Source: Microbacterium trichothecenolyticum (GTDB lineage Bacteria; Actinomycetota; Actinomycetes; Actinomycetales; Microbacteriaceae). From it: 64,000 nt of DNA. Each line of letters opens with the position of its first letter. Within the stretch, counting starts at the first letter, position 1. A program made the position numbers and the translations under genes. Shown here one piece after another: positions 43,116-51,549 of the stretch. The DNA is taken from the NCBI RefSeq assembly GCF_000956465.1, contig NZ_JYJA01000039.1, positions 271,006 through 335,005 on the forward strand, in the 5' to 3' direction. The notes under the pieces were generated by a model, which did no database searches, was not told where the DNA came from, and saw nothing but the letters and a program-made list of their open reading frames with translations.

Positions 43116-43145
43116 TTGAGATATGAGACTTCCAGTCTCTAGTCT
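43116..43145 (+). promoter_or_regulatory. Promoter with nested inverted repeats upstream of tetR
   Basis: TTGAGA (43116-43121), an 18-nt spacer and TAGTCT (43140-43145) form a plausible promoter. Between and over these lie GAGACT-TCC-AGTCTC (43125-43139) and TTCCAG-(8 nt)-CTGGAA (43130-43149). This is the kind of overlapping dyad a TetR dimer could occupy. Confidence 0.55.
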
Positions 43146-43221
43146 GGAACGCGTGCACGAGTCGGGGGGCTCATGCACGCCGATCTTGCCGGCGGCCCCA
43201 TGCCGTCCTGTTCGATCTAGT

Positions 43222-43250
43222 CGGTGCCGGGTTCTGGGGACCCGGCACCG
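43222..43250 (+). terminator. Strong stem-loop downstream of the 43116 promoter
   Basis: CGGTGCCGGGT (43222-43232) pairs perfectly with ACCCGGCACCG (43240-43250), then CGAGTTTCT. With the promoter at 43116 this would give a transcript of about 100 nt: an attenuated leader or a small RNA. Alternatively it is the late terminator of the levanase operon. Confidence 0.55.
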
Positions 43251-43298
43251 CGAGTTTCTGCGGAGGCGAAGGGGCCTACCGGACAGCGCGCCGAGGAC

Positions 43299-43304
43299 GA
43301 TAAT
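43299..43304 (+). promoter_or_regulatory. -10 box of leaderless tetR gene
   Basis: GATAAT lies 6 nt before GTG 43311; no Shine-Dalgarno is present. Confidence 0.5.
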
Positions 43305-43310
43305 CGAGTG

Positions 43311-44069
43311 GTGGAGCAACCCGAATCCCGCTCGCGGCGGCCCGCCGGCGAAACGCGAGCCCTCATGCTCGCCGTCGCCGTCGACCGCGTCAAGGAAGAA
43401 GGTCTCCTGCTCGATTACGCCAACATCGAGCTCGAGGACCTGATCCGAACGGCCGGCGTGCCGCGCTCGACCGTCTTCCGCATCTGGCCCGACCGCGTCG
43501 CCTTCGTCGCCGATCTCGTCCGCGCGCTGTTCGAAGCGGACCCGGGCTTCGATACCGGATTCGACGGCGAGACCCTCCAGCACCTCGAGCAGGCGGTGGC
43601 CGGCGACCCACAGGCGATGAGCACTCCCGAGGGGCGGCAGATCGCGCTCCGCGAGGCGCTGCGGGTCACCGTGTCGCACAACATGACCGCCGTCGAGCAC
43701 ACCGTGGCGTTCCGGGCGTACCGCGCGATGTCGGCCGCGCTCTCGAGCGGCGACGCCGTGCCCGGCGGGGCGGAGGTCCGTGCGCTGCTGTCGGAGCTCG
43801 AGGACCGCTACCTCACACGCATGGCCGAGACGTACCGGGGGCTCAACGCCGCGTTCGGGCTCCGCATGCGCGAGGGCCTCGACGAGCGCGACCTGGCTGT
43901 GGCCATCATGGCGATGGTCGACGGCATGAGCGACCACCGCCGCATCAACCCGATGGTCGACGCGCCTCGTGTCACCGCCCTCGGTCCCGAGGGCCCGCGC
44001 GACTGGCATCTCGCCGGCATCGCGGTCTACGGCATCTACACCACGTACACCGAGGCGATCGAGGCGTAG
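43311..44069 (+). CDS. TetR-family transcriptional regulator
   Basis: The 252-residue protein has an N-terminal helix-turn-helix (IELEDLIRTAGVPRSTVFRIWPDRVAFVADLV, given here as IELEDLIRTAGVPRSTVFRI and the following WPD) and a helical ligand domain with no recognisable effector. The usual Tyr of TetR recognition helices (SxxxYRYF) is replaced by VFRIW. GTG 43311 is preferred because of the adjacent -10 box. It may act on the inverted repeats 170 nt upstream. It is convergent with the phosphatase gene. Confidence 0.82.
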   Translation: MEQPESRSRRPAGETRALMLAVAVDRVKEEGLLLDYANIELEDLIRTAGVPRSTVFRIWPDRVAFVADLVRALFEADPGFDTGFDGETLQHLEQAVAGDPQAMSTPEGRQIALREALRVTVSHNMTAVEHTVAFRAYRAMSAALSSGDAVPGGAEVRALLSELEDRYLTRMAETYRGLNAAFGLRMREGLDERDLAVAIMAMVDGMSDHRRINPMVDAPRVTALGPEGPRDWHLAGIAVYGIYTTYTEAIEA

Positions 44070-44077
44070 CCGCGGGT

Positions 44078-45022
44078 TCAGGCGCTCGGCGCGCTCCAGC
44101 TGAGCGACTCGATGTAGCGCAGCAGCACGCCCTCGCGGAGCGCCCACGGCGAGACCTCGAGCTCGTCCACGTCCATCGCGCGCATCGCCTCGTGCAGCAC
44201 GACGGCACCGGCGACGATCTGGAACGTCCGGTCCGGCGTGATGCCGGGCAATTCCTGACGCGCCGACGCGGGGATGCGCGCCAGGCGCGGGATCCACGAG
44301 CCGAGGGCGGCGCGGGGCAGCAGCATCCGTTCGATTCCCGACCAGCCCGGAACCGGATACCCGACGAGCTTCGCGAGGGACCGGATCGCCTTCGACGAGC
44401 CCACGACGTGGTCAGGCCTCGCGAGGGAGCCGAACGACGCGGCGACCGGGGCGAGGGTGGCGCGCGCGTGGTCGCGCAGGTGCTCGACGGCCGCTTCGCC
44501 CGGCGGGTCGTCGGGAAGGAACTGCACCGTCATGCGCCCCGCGCCGAGGGGGACGGATGCTGCCTGTTCGGGCAGTTCGTCGGCTCCGGCCGCGATCTCG
44601 AGCGAGCCGCCGCCGATGTCGAACAGCAGGATCTGCCCGGCCGCCCACCCGAACCAGCGGCGCACCGCGAGGAACGTGTACCGCGCCTCGGTCTCGCCCC
44701 CCAGCACCTGCAGCGGCTGGCCCAGCGCCTCTTCGATGAGGGCGATGACCTCGGGTCCGTTCTTCGCCTCGCGGACGGCGCTCGTCGCGGTGGCCAGGAG
44801 CTCGTCCACCGACTCGGCCGATGCGATCTTGCGCGCCTCGGTCACCGCGGCGACGAGCGCAGTGACACCCTCCTCTGTGATGGAGCCGTCGGGTGAGAGG
44901 TAGCGCATGAGGCGCAGCACCGTGCGCTGACTCGTCGTGGCGAGCGGCCGGCCGCCGGGGCGGACGTCGGCGACCAGCAGGTGGACGGTGTTCGAGCCGA
45001 TGTCGAGAACTCCGAGGCGCAC
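44078..45022 (-). CDS. Ppx/GppA phosphatase family protein (exopolyphosphatase)
   Basis: The 314-residue protein has the ASKHA-fold motifs of the family: VLDIGSNTVHLLVADV (phosphate 1), ATSAVREAKNG, LLFDIGGGSLEIA (phosphate 2, with Glu) and VVGSSKAIRSLAKL. The length matches the short Ppx2-like enzymes of Actinobacteria, which degrade polyphosphate or hydrolyse pppGpp; which applies cannot be told. GTG 45022 lies 6 nt after TACTCT, implying a leaderless message. Confidence 0.9.
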   Translation of the reverse strand: MRLGVLDIGSNTVHLLVADVRPGGRPLATTSQRTVLRLMRYLSPDGSITEEGVTALVAAVTEARKIASAESVDELLATATSAVREAKNGPEVIALIEEALGQPLQVLGGETEARYTFLAVRRWFGWAAGQILLFDIGGGSLEIAAGADELPEQAASVPLGAGRMTVQFLPDDPPGEAAVEHLRDHARATLAPVAASFGSLARPDHVVGSSKAIRSLAKLVGYPVPGWSGIERMLLPRAALGSWIPRLARIPASARQELPGITPDRTFQIVAGAVVLHEAMRAMDVDELEVSPWALREGVLLRYIESLSWSAPSA

Positions 45023-45028
45023 GAAAGA

Positions 45029-45034
45029 AGAGTA
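45029..45034 (-). promoter_or_regulatory. -10 box of leaderless ppx/gppA gene
   Basis: On the minus strand TACTCT (45034-45029) precedes GTG 45022 by 6 nt. Confidence 0.5.
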
Positions 45035-45111
45035 GCGGCACGGATGCTGTGCACCGGCGCCCGCGCGGAGCGCCTGTGGACGCAGCATCCGCCATCTCCC
45101 GTGCCAGCGGT

Positions 45112-45117
45112 TACGAT
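45112..45117 (+). promoter_or_regulatory. -10 box of leaderless coaA
   Basis: TACGAT is followed by 7 nt and ATG 45125. This decides for ATG 45125 over ATG 45116, which lies inside the -10 box. Confidence 0.5.
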
Positions 45118-45124
45118 GGGCGCG

Positions 45125-46078
45125 ATGTCCGCCGACGAAGCGACCACTGTCGCCCCCGCACTCTCGCTGTACCGCGAGATCGACCGTGCCGACTGGGCGC
45201 GACTGGCGTCAGGGATGACGCAGCCGCTCTCCGAGACCGAGATCGTCCAGATCCGCGGGCTCGGCGACCGCCTCGACATGGCCGAGGTCGCGCAGGTGTA
45301 CGTGCCGCTGTCGCGCCTGCTGTCGCTGTACGCCGAGTCGACCAAGCGCCTCGGGGCGGAGGAGTCGGGGTTCCTCGGCGAGGCGGACTCCACCACTCCC
45401 TTCATCGTCGGCGTTGCGGGCTCGGTGGCCGTGGGCAAGTCGACGATCGCGCGCCTGCTGCGCGAGCTCACCTCGCGCTGGCCGGGGACGCCCCGGGTGG
45501 AGCTGGTCACGACCGACGGCTTCCTCTACCCGAACGCCGAGCTCGAGCGCCGAGGCCTCATGGATCGCAAGGGCTTCCCCGAGTCGTACGACCGCCGCGC
45601 GCTGGTGTCGTTCCTCACCGAGGTGAAGAGCGGCGCCCCCGAGGTGAAGGCGCCGTTCTACTCGCACATGCGGTACGACATCGTGCCCGACGCGGTCATC
45701 ACCGTGCGCCGGCCCGACATCGTCATCGTCGAGGGCCTCAACGTGCTGCAGCCGCCGCCCACCCCGAACGACGTCGCCGTCAGCGACCTGTTCGACTTCT
45801 CCATCTATGTCGATGCGGATGCCTCCCACATCGCGCAGTGGTACGTCGACCGCTTCCTCGCCCTGCGCCGGGCCGCGTTCAGCAACCCGAAGTCGTTCTT
45901 CAACGTCTTCGCTCAGCTGTCGGACGAGGAGGCCGTGGAGCGCGCGCTCGGCTTCTGGAACTCGATCAACCTCCCGAACCTCGAGGAGAACGTGCTCCCG
46001 ACGCGCCACCGCGCGAACCTCGTGCTGCAGAAGGCGGCCGACCACACCGTGGAGACGGTGCTCCTGCGCAAGCTCTGA
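45125..46078 (+). CDS. coaA: Type I pantothenate kinase
   Basis: The 317-residue enzyme has the P-loop GVAGSVAVGKST (residues 96-107), LVTTDGFLYPN, RKGFPESYDRRAL, and VIVEGLNVLQ. It phosphorylates pantothenate, the first and regulated step of coenzyme A synthesis. Length matches the family (about 310-320). It stands alone with its own promoter, divergent from the Ppx/GppA gene. Confidence 0.96.
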   Translation: MSADEATTVAPALSLYREIDRADWARLASGMTQPLSETEIVQIRGLGDRLDMAEVAQVYVPLSRLLSLYAESTKRLGAEESGFLGEADSTTPFIVGVAGSVAVGKSTIARLLRELTSRWPGTPRVELVTTDGFLYPNAELERRGLMDRKGFPESYDRRALVSFLTEVKSGAPEVKAPFYSHMRYDIVPDAVITVRRPDIVIVEGLNVLQPPPTPNDVAVSDLFDFSIYVDADASHIAQWYVDRFLALRRAAFSNPKSFFNVFAQLSDEEAVERALGFWNSINLPNLEENVLPTRHRANLVLQKAADHTVETVLLRKL

Positions 46079-46157
46079 CGCGCGTGGGCGCAGGATCCGT
46101 TCTCCGCCGTGAACGGGGAGTTCGGATTCGTAAGGATTCCTAGCGAAACTCGCCGCC

Positions 46158-46163
46158 TACCAT
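46158..46163 (+). promoter_or_regulatory. -10 box of leaderless glmS
   Basis: TACCAT is followed by 7 nt and the glmS ATG. A leaderless transcript leaves no room for a glmS ribozyme, and none is seen in the 92-nt gap. Confidence 0.5.
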
Positions 46164-46170
46164 TGAGCGC

Positions 46171-48021
46171 ATGTGTGGAATCGTCGGATACGTGGGCCCG
46201 CGGCAGAGCCAGGCCGTCCTGATCTCGGGACTTTCGCGCCTCGAGTACCGCGGCTATGACTCTGCGGGCATCGCCGTGATCGACGGTGGCGGCGCACTGG
46301 GCATGCGCAAGCGCGCCGGCAAGCTGAAGGTGCTGCGCGACGACCTCGCCGCCCACCCGCTCGCCGACGGCACGACCGGCATCGGCCACACCCGCTGGGC
46401 GACGCACGGCGGGCCGACCGACGGCAACGCGCACCCGCACCTCGCCGACGACGACAAGCTCGCCGTGATCCACAACGGGATCATCGAGAACTTCTCCGAG
46501 CTGAAGGATGAGCTTCTCGCCGACGGGTTCACCTTCCGCAGCGAGACCGACACCGAGGTGGCCGCTGTGCTCCTCGGCCGCGAGTACCGCCGCGCCGGCG
46601 ACCTGGAAGAGGCCTTCCGTGCCGTCGTCTCGCGCCTCGAGGGCGCCTTCACGCTGCTCGCGATGCACGAGGACCAGCCGGGACTCGTCGTCGGCGCCCG
46701 CCGCAACTCACCGCTCGTGATCGGCCTCGGCGAGGGGGAGAACTTCCTCGGGTCGGATGTCGCCGCGTTCGTCGAGCACACCCGCAACGCGCTCGCGATC
46801 GGCCAGGACCAGATCGTCGCGATCACCCCCGGGGCCGTCACCGTCACCGACTTCTCCGGCAACCCGGTCGAGGTCGAGCCGTTCGAGGTGACGTGGGATG
46901 CGTCCGCCGCCGAGAAGGGCGGCTGGTCGTCGTTCATGGCGAAGGAGATCTCGGAGGAGCCCGAGGCGGTCGCCAACACGCTGCGCGGGCGCGTCCGCGA
47001 CGGTGAGGTCGTGATCCCTGAGCTCGACGGACTCGACGAGCTCTTCGCCGGCGTCTCGCGCATCATCGTCATCGCCTGCGGCACCGCGGCGTACGCGGGA
47101 CAGGTCGGCAAGTACGCCATCGAGCAGTGGACCCGCATCCCCGTCGACGTGGAGCTCGCCCACGAGTTCCGCTACCGCGACCCGGTGATCGGCCCCGACA
47201 CCCTCGTCGTCTCGATCAGCCAGTCGGGCGAGACGATGGACACGCTCATGGCCGTCAAGTACGCCCGTGAGCACGGCGCGAAGACGCTGTCGGTGTGCAA
47301 CACCCAGGGCGCCACGATCCCGCGCGAGTCCGACGCGATCGTCTACACGCACGCCGGCCCCGAGGTCGCGGTCGCCTCGACCAAGGCGTTCGTCGCGCAG
47401 ATCACGGCGCTGTACCTCATGGCCCTGCACATCGGTCGCGTCCGCGGCGCGATCAGCGCCGCCGACGCCGCCGACCACGTGCGCGAGCTCGAGGCGGTCC
47501 CCGGCAAGATCGCGCAGATCCTCGAGCGGGAGCAGGCGCACATCGAGCAGTTCGCCGGCTGGATGGCCGACACCCGCTCCGTGCTGTTCCTGGGTCGCCA
47601 CGTCGGCTTCCCGATCGCCCTGGAGGGTGCGCTCAAGCTCAAGGAGCTCGCCTACATCCACGCCGAGGGGTTCGCCGCCGGCGAGCTCAAGCACGGCCCG
47701 ATCGCGCTCATCGAGCCCGGCCAACCCGTGTTCGTCGTGGTCCCGTCGCCCCGCAAGTCGTCGGAGATGCACAAGAAGGTCATCTCGAGCATCGAGGAGA
47801 TCCGCGCCCGCGGCGCCCGCGTCATCGCGATCGCCGAAGAGGGCGACGCGGCGGTGCTGCCGAAGGCCGACGAGGTGCTCCGCATCCCGCTGGCCGGCCC
47901 CTTCTTCGAGCCCCTCCTCGCCGTGGTGCCGCTGCACATCTTCGCCATGGGCCTCGCGACGGCCAAGGGCCTCGACGTCGACCAGCCCCGCAACCTCGCG
48001 AAGTCCGTCACGGTCGAGTAG
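46171..48021 (+). CDS. glmS: Glutamine-fructose-6-phosphate aminotransferase (isomerizing)
   Basis: The 616-residue enzyme begins MCGIVGYVG, so Cys2 becomes the N-terminal nucleophile of the glutaminase domain (about 1-235, with RLEYRGYDSAG and GHTRWATHG). Two SIS isomerase domains follow (VIACGTAAYAG, SISQSGETMDT, FLGRHVGFPIALEGALKLKE). The C-terminus DVDQPRNLAKSVTVE is canonical. It makes glucosamine-6-P, the substrate for GlmM encoded at 28.4 kb. Confidence 0.97.
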   Translation: MCGIVGYVGPRQSQAVLISGLSRLEYRGYDSAGIAVIDGGGALGMRKRAGKLKVLRDDLAAHPLADGTTGIGHTRWATHGGPTDGNAHPHLADDDKLAVIHNGIIENFSELKDELLADGFTFRSETDTEVAAVLLGREYRRAGDLEEAFRAVVSRLEGAFTLLAMHEDQPGLVVGARRNSPLVIGLGEGENFLGSDVAAFVEHTRNALAIGQDQIVAITPGAVTVTDFSGNPVEVEPFEVTWDASAAEKGGWSSFMAKEISEEPEAVANTLRGRVRDGEVVIPELDGLDELFAGVSRIIVIACGTAAYAGQVGKYAIEQWTRIPVDVELAHEFRYRDPVIGPDTLVVSISQSGETMDTLMAVKYAREHGAKTLSVCNTQGATIPRESDAIVYTHAGPEVAVASTKAFVAQITALYLMALHIGRVRGAISAADAADHVRELEAVPGKIAQILEREQAHIEQFAGWMADTRSVLFLGRHVGFPIALEGALKLKELAYIHAEGFAAGELKHGPIALIEPGQPVFVVVPSPRKSSEMHKKVISSIEEIRARGARVIAIAEEGDAAVLPKADEVLRIPLAGPFFEPLLAVVPLHIFAMGLATAKGLDVDQPRNLAKSVTVE

Positions 48022-48115
48022 ACGCTCGGGCCGAGGCATCCGTCCGTCTCTCGCGGCCATCTCGCGGATCCGGCGATCGGACTTTGCGACGGTATCCGGG
48101 GGCGCGCAGGTCTGC

Positions 48116-48153
48116 CGATCCGGAAACGCGACGAGAATCCGAATTCCGGATCG
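48116..48153. repeat. Inverted repeat in the glmS-acpS gap
   Basis: CGATCCGGAA (48116-48125) and TTCCGGATCG (48144-48153) are exact 10-bp arms, 18 nt apart, in the 217-nt gap. It may terminate glmS or serve as an operator. TAGGGT at about 48195-48200 may be the -10 for acpS. Confidence 0.45.
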
Positions 48154-48238
48154 CGGGAAGAGGCGCCACGCCCGGGGGGCGATCGGGACCGCGCGATAGG
48201 GTGGCGGATGCTGCGGCTGCAGCACGCAGGAGGACCAC

Positions 48239-48700
48239 ATGATCGTCGGTATCGGCGTCGACCTCGTCGACATCCCTCGGTTCGAGCGGACGATCGAACG
48301 TACCCCGCAACTGCTGCCGCGCCTCTTCTCGGAGGCGGAGCAGCAGCTGAAGCCGCACTCGCAGGCCGCGCGGTACGCCGCGAAAGAGGCCCTCATCAAG
48401 GCGCTCGGCGGCTCGGACGGGGTGCACTGGACCGAGATCGAGATCGCGTCGGAGCCGTCCGGTCGTCCGGTGTTCTCGCTGTGCGGGTCGACAGCCGCGG
48501 TCGTCGCGGAGCGGGGCATCACTGCGCTGCACCTGTCGCTCTCGCACGACGCGGGCCTCGCGACCGCGTACGTCATCGCCGAGGCCGTGGCCGGCGCGCC
48601 GAACCGGGGGTTTCTTCGCGAGACCGAGGACGACACCCTCGATCTCGGCCAGAATCCCCGGTCTCGCGAAGGCAGCGCGGCCGAAGGAGCCGACGCGTGA
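48239..48700 (+). CDS. acpS: Holo-[acyl-carrier-protein] synthase
   Basis: The 153-residue protein has MIVGIGVDLVDIPRFE with the Mg-binding Asp and RYAAKEALIKALG with the catalytic Glu-Lys. It attaches phosphopantetheine from CoA to acyl carrier protein. It carries about 30 extra C-terminal residues (polar, ending REGSAAEGADA) beyond the usual AcpS fold. AGGAGG lies 5 nt before ATG. GTGA overlap with alr starts a chain of coupled genes. Confidence 0.93.
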   Translation: MIVGIGVDLVDIPRFERTIERTPQLLPRLFSEAEQQLKPHSQAARYAAKEALIKALGGSDGVHWTEIEIASEPSGRPVFSLCGSTAAVVAERGITALHLSLSHDAGLATAYVIAEAVAGAPNRGFLRETEDDTLDLGQNPRSREGSAAEGADA

Positions 48701-49821
48701 GCCGCCTGCCCGCCGGAGCCCTGCGCGAGGCGCTGGTCGACGTCGGCGCGATCGAGGACAACGTGCGGCACCTCCGCCGGCTCACGGGCTCGGAGATCAT
48801 CGCGGTGGTCAAGGCCGACGGATACGGGCACGGCGCGGTGCGCTCGGCGCTCGCGGCGCTCGCCGGCGGCGCGTCGCGGCTCGGCGTCTCCGACATCACC
48901 GAAGCGCTCGCCCTGCGCCGCGCCGGCATCGACGCGCCGATCGTCGCGTGGCTGCACGCGCCGGGCGCCGACTTCGCCGAGGCCGCTGCGCTGGGGATCG
49001 AACTCGGCATCTCGAGCCTCGAGCAGCTGCAGAAGGCGGCGGCCGCGGCATCCGCCGATCGTCCCGTCGGGGTGCACCTGAAGCTCGAGACCGGACTGTC
49101 GCGCAACGGCATCGCGCCCGAGCACTACCGTGTGGTCTTCGCCGAGGCCGCGCGCCTCGAGCGGATCGGGCGCATCCGCGTCGTCGCGCTGTTCAGCCAC
49201 CTCTCGAACGCGTCGGCCGACGACGATCGCGCGGCGCTGCGCGCCTTCGAGGAGGGCGTGGCCGCCGCTGCCTCGCTCGGCCTCGCGCCACCGCTGCGGC
49301 ACATCGCCGCGACGCACGCCGCGATCGACCTGCCCGAGTCGCGCCTCGGCTGCGTGCGCATCGGCATCGGCATCTACGGACTCTCGCCGTTCGACGACCG
49401 GACCTCGGCGGATCTCGGCCTGCGTCCCGCGATGACCCTGCGCGGCGCGGTCGCCGCCGTGCGCCGCGTGCCCGCGGGCAAGGGCGTGTCGTACGGCTAC
49501 GACTACCGCGCCGAGCGCGACACGATGCTCGCGCTCGTGCCCCTCGGCTACGCCGACGGGGTGCCGCGCCAGGCGTCGGGCGCCGGGCCCGTCGTGATCG
49601 GGGGACGCCGGTTCACCGTCGCGGGCCGCATCGCGATGGACCAGTTCGTCGTCGACGTGGGCGACGCGCCCGTGACAGTGGGCGACACGGCGGTGCTGTT
49701 CGGGGACCCGACCCTCGGCGCGCCGTCGGCGACCGAATGGGCGGAGGCCGCGGGCACCATCAACTACGAGGTGGTCACGCGCATCGGAGCCCGCGTGCCC
49801 CGCCGGCAGGTGTCGGAGTGA
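48697..49821 (+). CDS. alr: Alanine racemase
   Basis: The 374-residue PLP enzyme has AVVKADGYGHGAV with Lys39 as the PLP Schiff-base residue, FSHLSNA, GIGIYGLSP, and VSYGYDY with the second catalytic Tyr nearby. The C-terminal beta domain contains VAGRIAMDQFVVD. It makes D-alanine for peptidoglycan. GAAGGAG is well placed for GTG 48697. Confidence 0.96.
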   Translation: MSRLPAGALREALVDVGAIEDNVRHLRRLTGSEIIAVVKADGYGHGAVRSALAALAGGASRLGVSDITEALALRRAGIDAPIVAWLHAPGADFAEAAALGIELGISSLEQLQKAAAAASADRPVGVHLKLETGLSRNGIAPEHYRVVFAEAARLERIGRIRVVALFSHLSNASADDDRAALRAFEEGVAAAASLGLAPPLRHIAATHAAIDLPESRLGCVRIGIGIYGLSPFDDRTSADLGLRPAMTLRGAVAAVRRVPAGKGVSYGYDYRAERDTMLALVPLGYADGVPRQASGAGPVVIGGRRFTVAGRIAMDQFVVDVGDAPVTVGDTAVLFGDPTLGAPSATEWAEAAGTINYEVVTRIGARVPRRQVSE

Positions 49822-50393
49822 GCGGGAACGAAGGCGACACCCCGGTTGTTGCACCGGGCGTGGACACGCAGACCCAGGGACTGGACGCACTCGTCGGCAC
49901 GCGCGAGATCACCTCGCCCGACGCGATGGAGGCACTCGGCGAAGAGATGGGACGGATGCTGCGCCCCGGCGACATGGTGGTGCTCACCGGTCCGCTCGGC
50001 GCGGGCAAGACCACGCTCACGCGCGGCATCGGCCGTGGGCTCGACGTGCGCGGACCCATCCAGAGCCCCACGTTCGTGCTCGCCCGGACGCACCCATCGC
50101 TGTCCGACGGAGCGCCGCTCGTGCACGTGGACGCGTACCGCCTCGGCTCCGCCGCCGAGCTGGACGACCTCGACATCGACTTCGACGGCTCCGTGGTGAT
50201 CGTGGAGTGGGGCCGCGGTCTCGTCGACGGACTCCGCGAGCAGTGGTGGGAGGTCGAGCTCGAGCGGGAGTGGCACGGCCGCGGCGTCGACAACGCCTGC
50301 GGCACCATCGCCCACGAGGCCGACCTCGACGCCGACACCCCGCGCCTGGTGAAGATCACGCGCCACGGGGCGCCGACTACCCTGGAAGGGTGA
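49818..50393 (+). CDS. tsaE: tRNA threonylcarbamoyladenosine biosynthesis ATPase TsaE
   Basis: The 191-residue protein has the P-loop LTGPLGAGKTTLTRG (about 57-70), SPTFVLARTH, HVDAYRL and VVIVEWGRG. TsaE drives the TsaB-TsaD complex that makes t6A37 on ANN-decoding tRNAs. It has a longer N-terminal tail (about 30 residues) and a C-terminal extension compared with E. coli. The start overlaps alr and the stop overlaps tsaB, each by GTGA. Confidence 0.94.
   Translation: MSGNEGDTPVVAPGVDTQTQGLDALVGTREITSPDAMEALGEEMGRMLRPGDMVVLTGPLGAGKTTLTRGIGRGLDVRGPIQSPTFVLARTHPSLSDGAPLVHVDAYRLGSAAELDDLDIDFDGSVVIVEWGRGLVDGLREQWWEVELEREWHGRGVDNACGTIAHEADLDADTPRLVKITRHGAPTTLEG
50378..50383 (+). promoter_or_regulatory. 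Possible internal leaderless promoter for tsaB
   Basis: TACCCT lies 6 nt before GTG 50390, within the tsaE end. GTGA coupling to tsaE is an alternative source of translation. Confidence 0.3.
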
Positions 50394-51049
50394 TCCTCGG
50401 CATCGACACGTCCCTCGGCTCCGCGGTGGCGGTGGTCGAGCCGGACGGCGTGGTCCGCTCCCAGGTCGAGAGTGCAGACCCCCGGGGCCACGCCGAGGTG
50501 ATCGGCACACTGATCGAGCGGGCGCTGGCGGAGGCATCCGTCTCCCCGTCCGACGTCACGCATGTCGCCGCGGGCATGGGACCCGGACCCTTCACCGGGC
50601 TGCGCGTCGGCATCGCTGCCGCGCGCACGTTCGCCCTCGGGCGCGGTGTGCCGGTCGTGCCGGTCGCGAGCCACGACGCTGTCGCCCTCGAGCTGCTCAT
50701 CCACGATGCGCTGACGGGCGGATACGAGGATGCCGGCGACGAGACGTTCGCGGTCGTCACCGACGCGCGCCGCCGCGAGTTCGCCTACACGCTCTACCGC
50801 GGGCTCGACGAGGACGGCCTGCCCGTGCGCGTCACGGGGCCCGCGCTCGCGCCCCGCGACGACCTCGATGGTGTGCTCGCCAACGCCGGGGCCGCGCGCC
50901 GCGACGCCGACCGCATCCCCGCGGGCATGCTCGCGCTCGCCGCGGCCCGCGCGCTCGCCGCCGGACGCACGATCGGCCCCGCCGACGCGCTCTATCTGCG
51001 CTCGCCCGACGTGACGCTCCCGCACGCGCCGAAGCGGGTGGGTTCGTGA
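50390..51049 (+). CDS. tsaB: tRNA threonylcarbamoyladenosine biosynthesis protein TsaB
   Basis: The 219-residue protein begins MILGIDTSLGSAVAVVE and has GMGPGPFTGLRVGIAAARTFALG, the TsaB/YeaZ signature. It is the catalytically silent ASKHA partner of TsaD. The gene lies between tsaE and rimI with 4-nt overlaps on both sides. Confidence 0.94.
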   Translation: MILGIDTSLGSAVAVVEPDGVVRSQVESADPRGHAEVIGTLIERALAEASVSPSDVTHVAAGMGPGPFTGLRVGIAAARTFALGRGVPVVPVASHDAVALELLIHDALTGGYEDAGDETFAVVTDARRREFAYTLYRGLDEDGLPVRVTGPALAPRDDLDGVLANAGAARRDADRIPAGMLALAAARALAAGRTIGPADALYLRSPDVTLPHAPKRVGS

Positions 51050-51549
51050 CCCTCCGCGCTGCGACCGGCGAGGACCTGGCCGCCATCATGACACTCGAGC
51101 GGGCGTCGTTCCCGACCGACGCATGGTCCGAGGCCATGATGCGCGAAGAGCTCGCGTCGCCGCACGGCTGGTACGTCGTCGACGACGAGGCGGGTCGCCT
51201 CGTCGGGTACGCCGGACTCCGCGCGGTCGCCGGAGCGCGGGATGCCGACGTCCAGACGATCGCGATCGCCGAGGTGTCGCGGGGCCGCGGCCGCGGTCGC
51301 GCGATGCTGCGCGCGCTGTTGGAGGAGGCCGCACGCCGCGGCGTGACGGACGTGTTCCTCGAAGTGCGGGCCGACAACCCCGTCGCCCAGGCGCTGTACG
51401 TGTCGGAGGGCTTCGCCGAGATCGGCCGCAAGCCCCGGTACTACCAGCCCGACGACGTCGACGCCGTGGTGATGAAGCTCGACCTGCGCGGGTGGGCTCG
51501 CGCGTCGACTGGCTCAGCGACCGGATTCGACGGAGGAGTGTGCACGTGA
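51046..51549 (+). CDS. rimI: Ribosomal protein S18 alanine N-acetyltransferase family protein
   Basis: The 167-residue GNAT protein has the acetyl-CoA loop RGRGRGRAMLRALLEEAA, VFLEVRADNPVAQALYVSEGF and a terminal IGRKPRYYQP, matching RimI. It probably acetylates protein N-termini such as S18. It is embedded in the tsa cluster, as usual. Confidence 0.92.
   Translation: MTLRAATGEDLAAIMTLERASFPTDAWSEAMMREELASPHGWYVVDDEAGRLVGYAGLRAVAGARDADVQTIAIAEVSRGRGRGRAMLRALLEEAARRGVTDVFLEVRADNPVAQALYVSEGFAEIGRKPRYYQPDDVDAVVMKLDLRGWARASTGSATGFDGGVCT

Noticed and set aside
43123..43443. Open frame from ATG 43123 across the tetR start
   Set aside because: Its start lies inside the predicted promoter and it reads tetR out of frame; the leaderless tetR frame is convincing.
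46079..46170. glmS ribozyme
   Set aside because: The gap is 92 nt, shows no conserved core, and glmS appears leaderless.
46708..49890. Minus-strand open frame of more than 1000 codons opposite glmS-acpS-alr
   Set aside because: High GC leaves antisense frames open. The plus strand encodes three unmistakable enzymes here.
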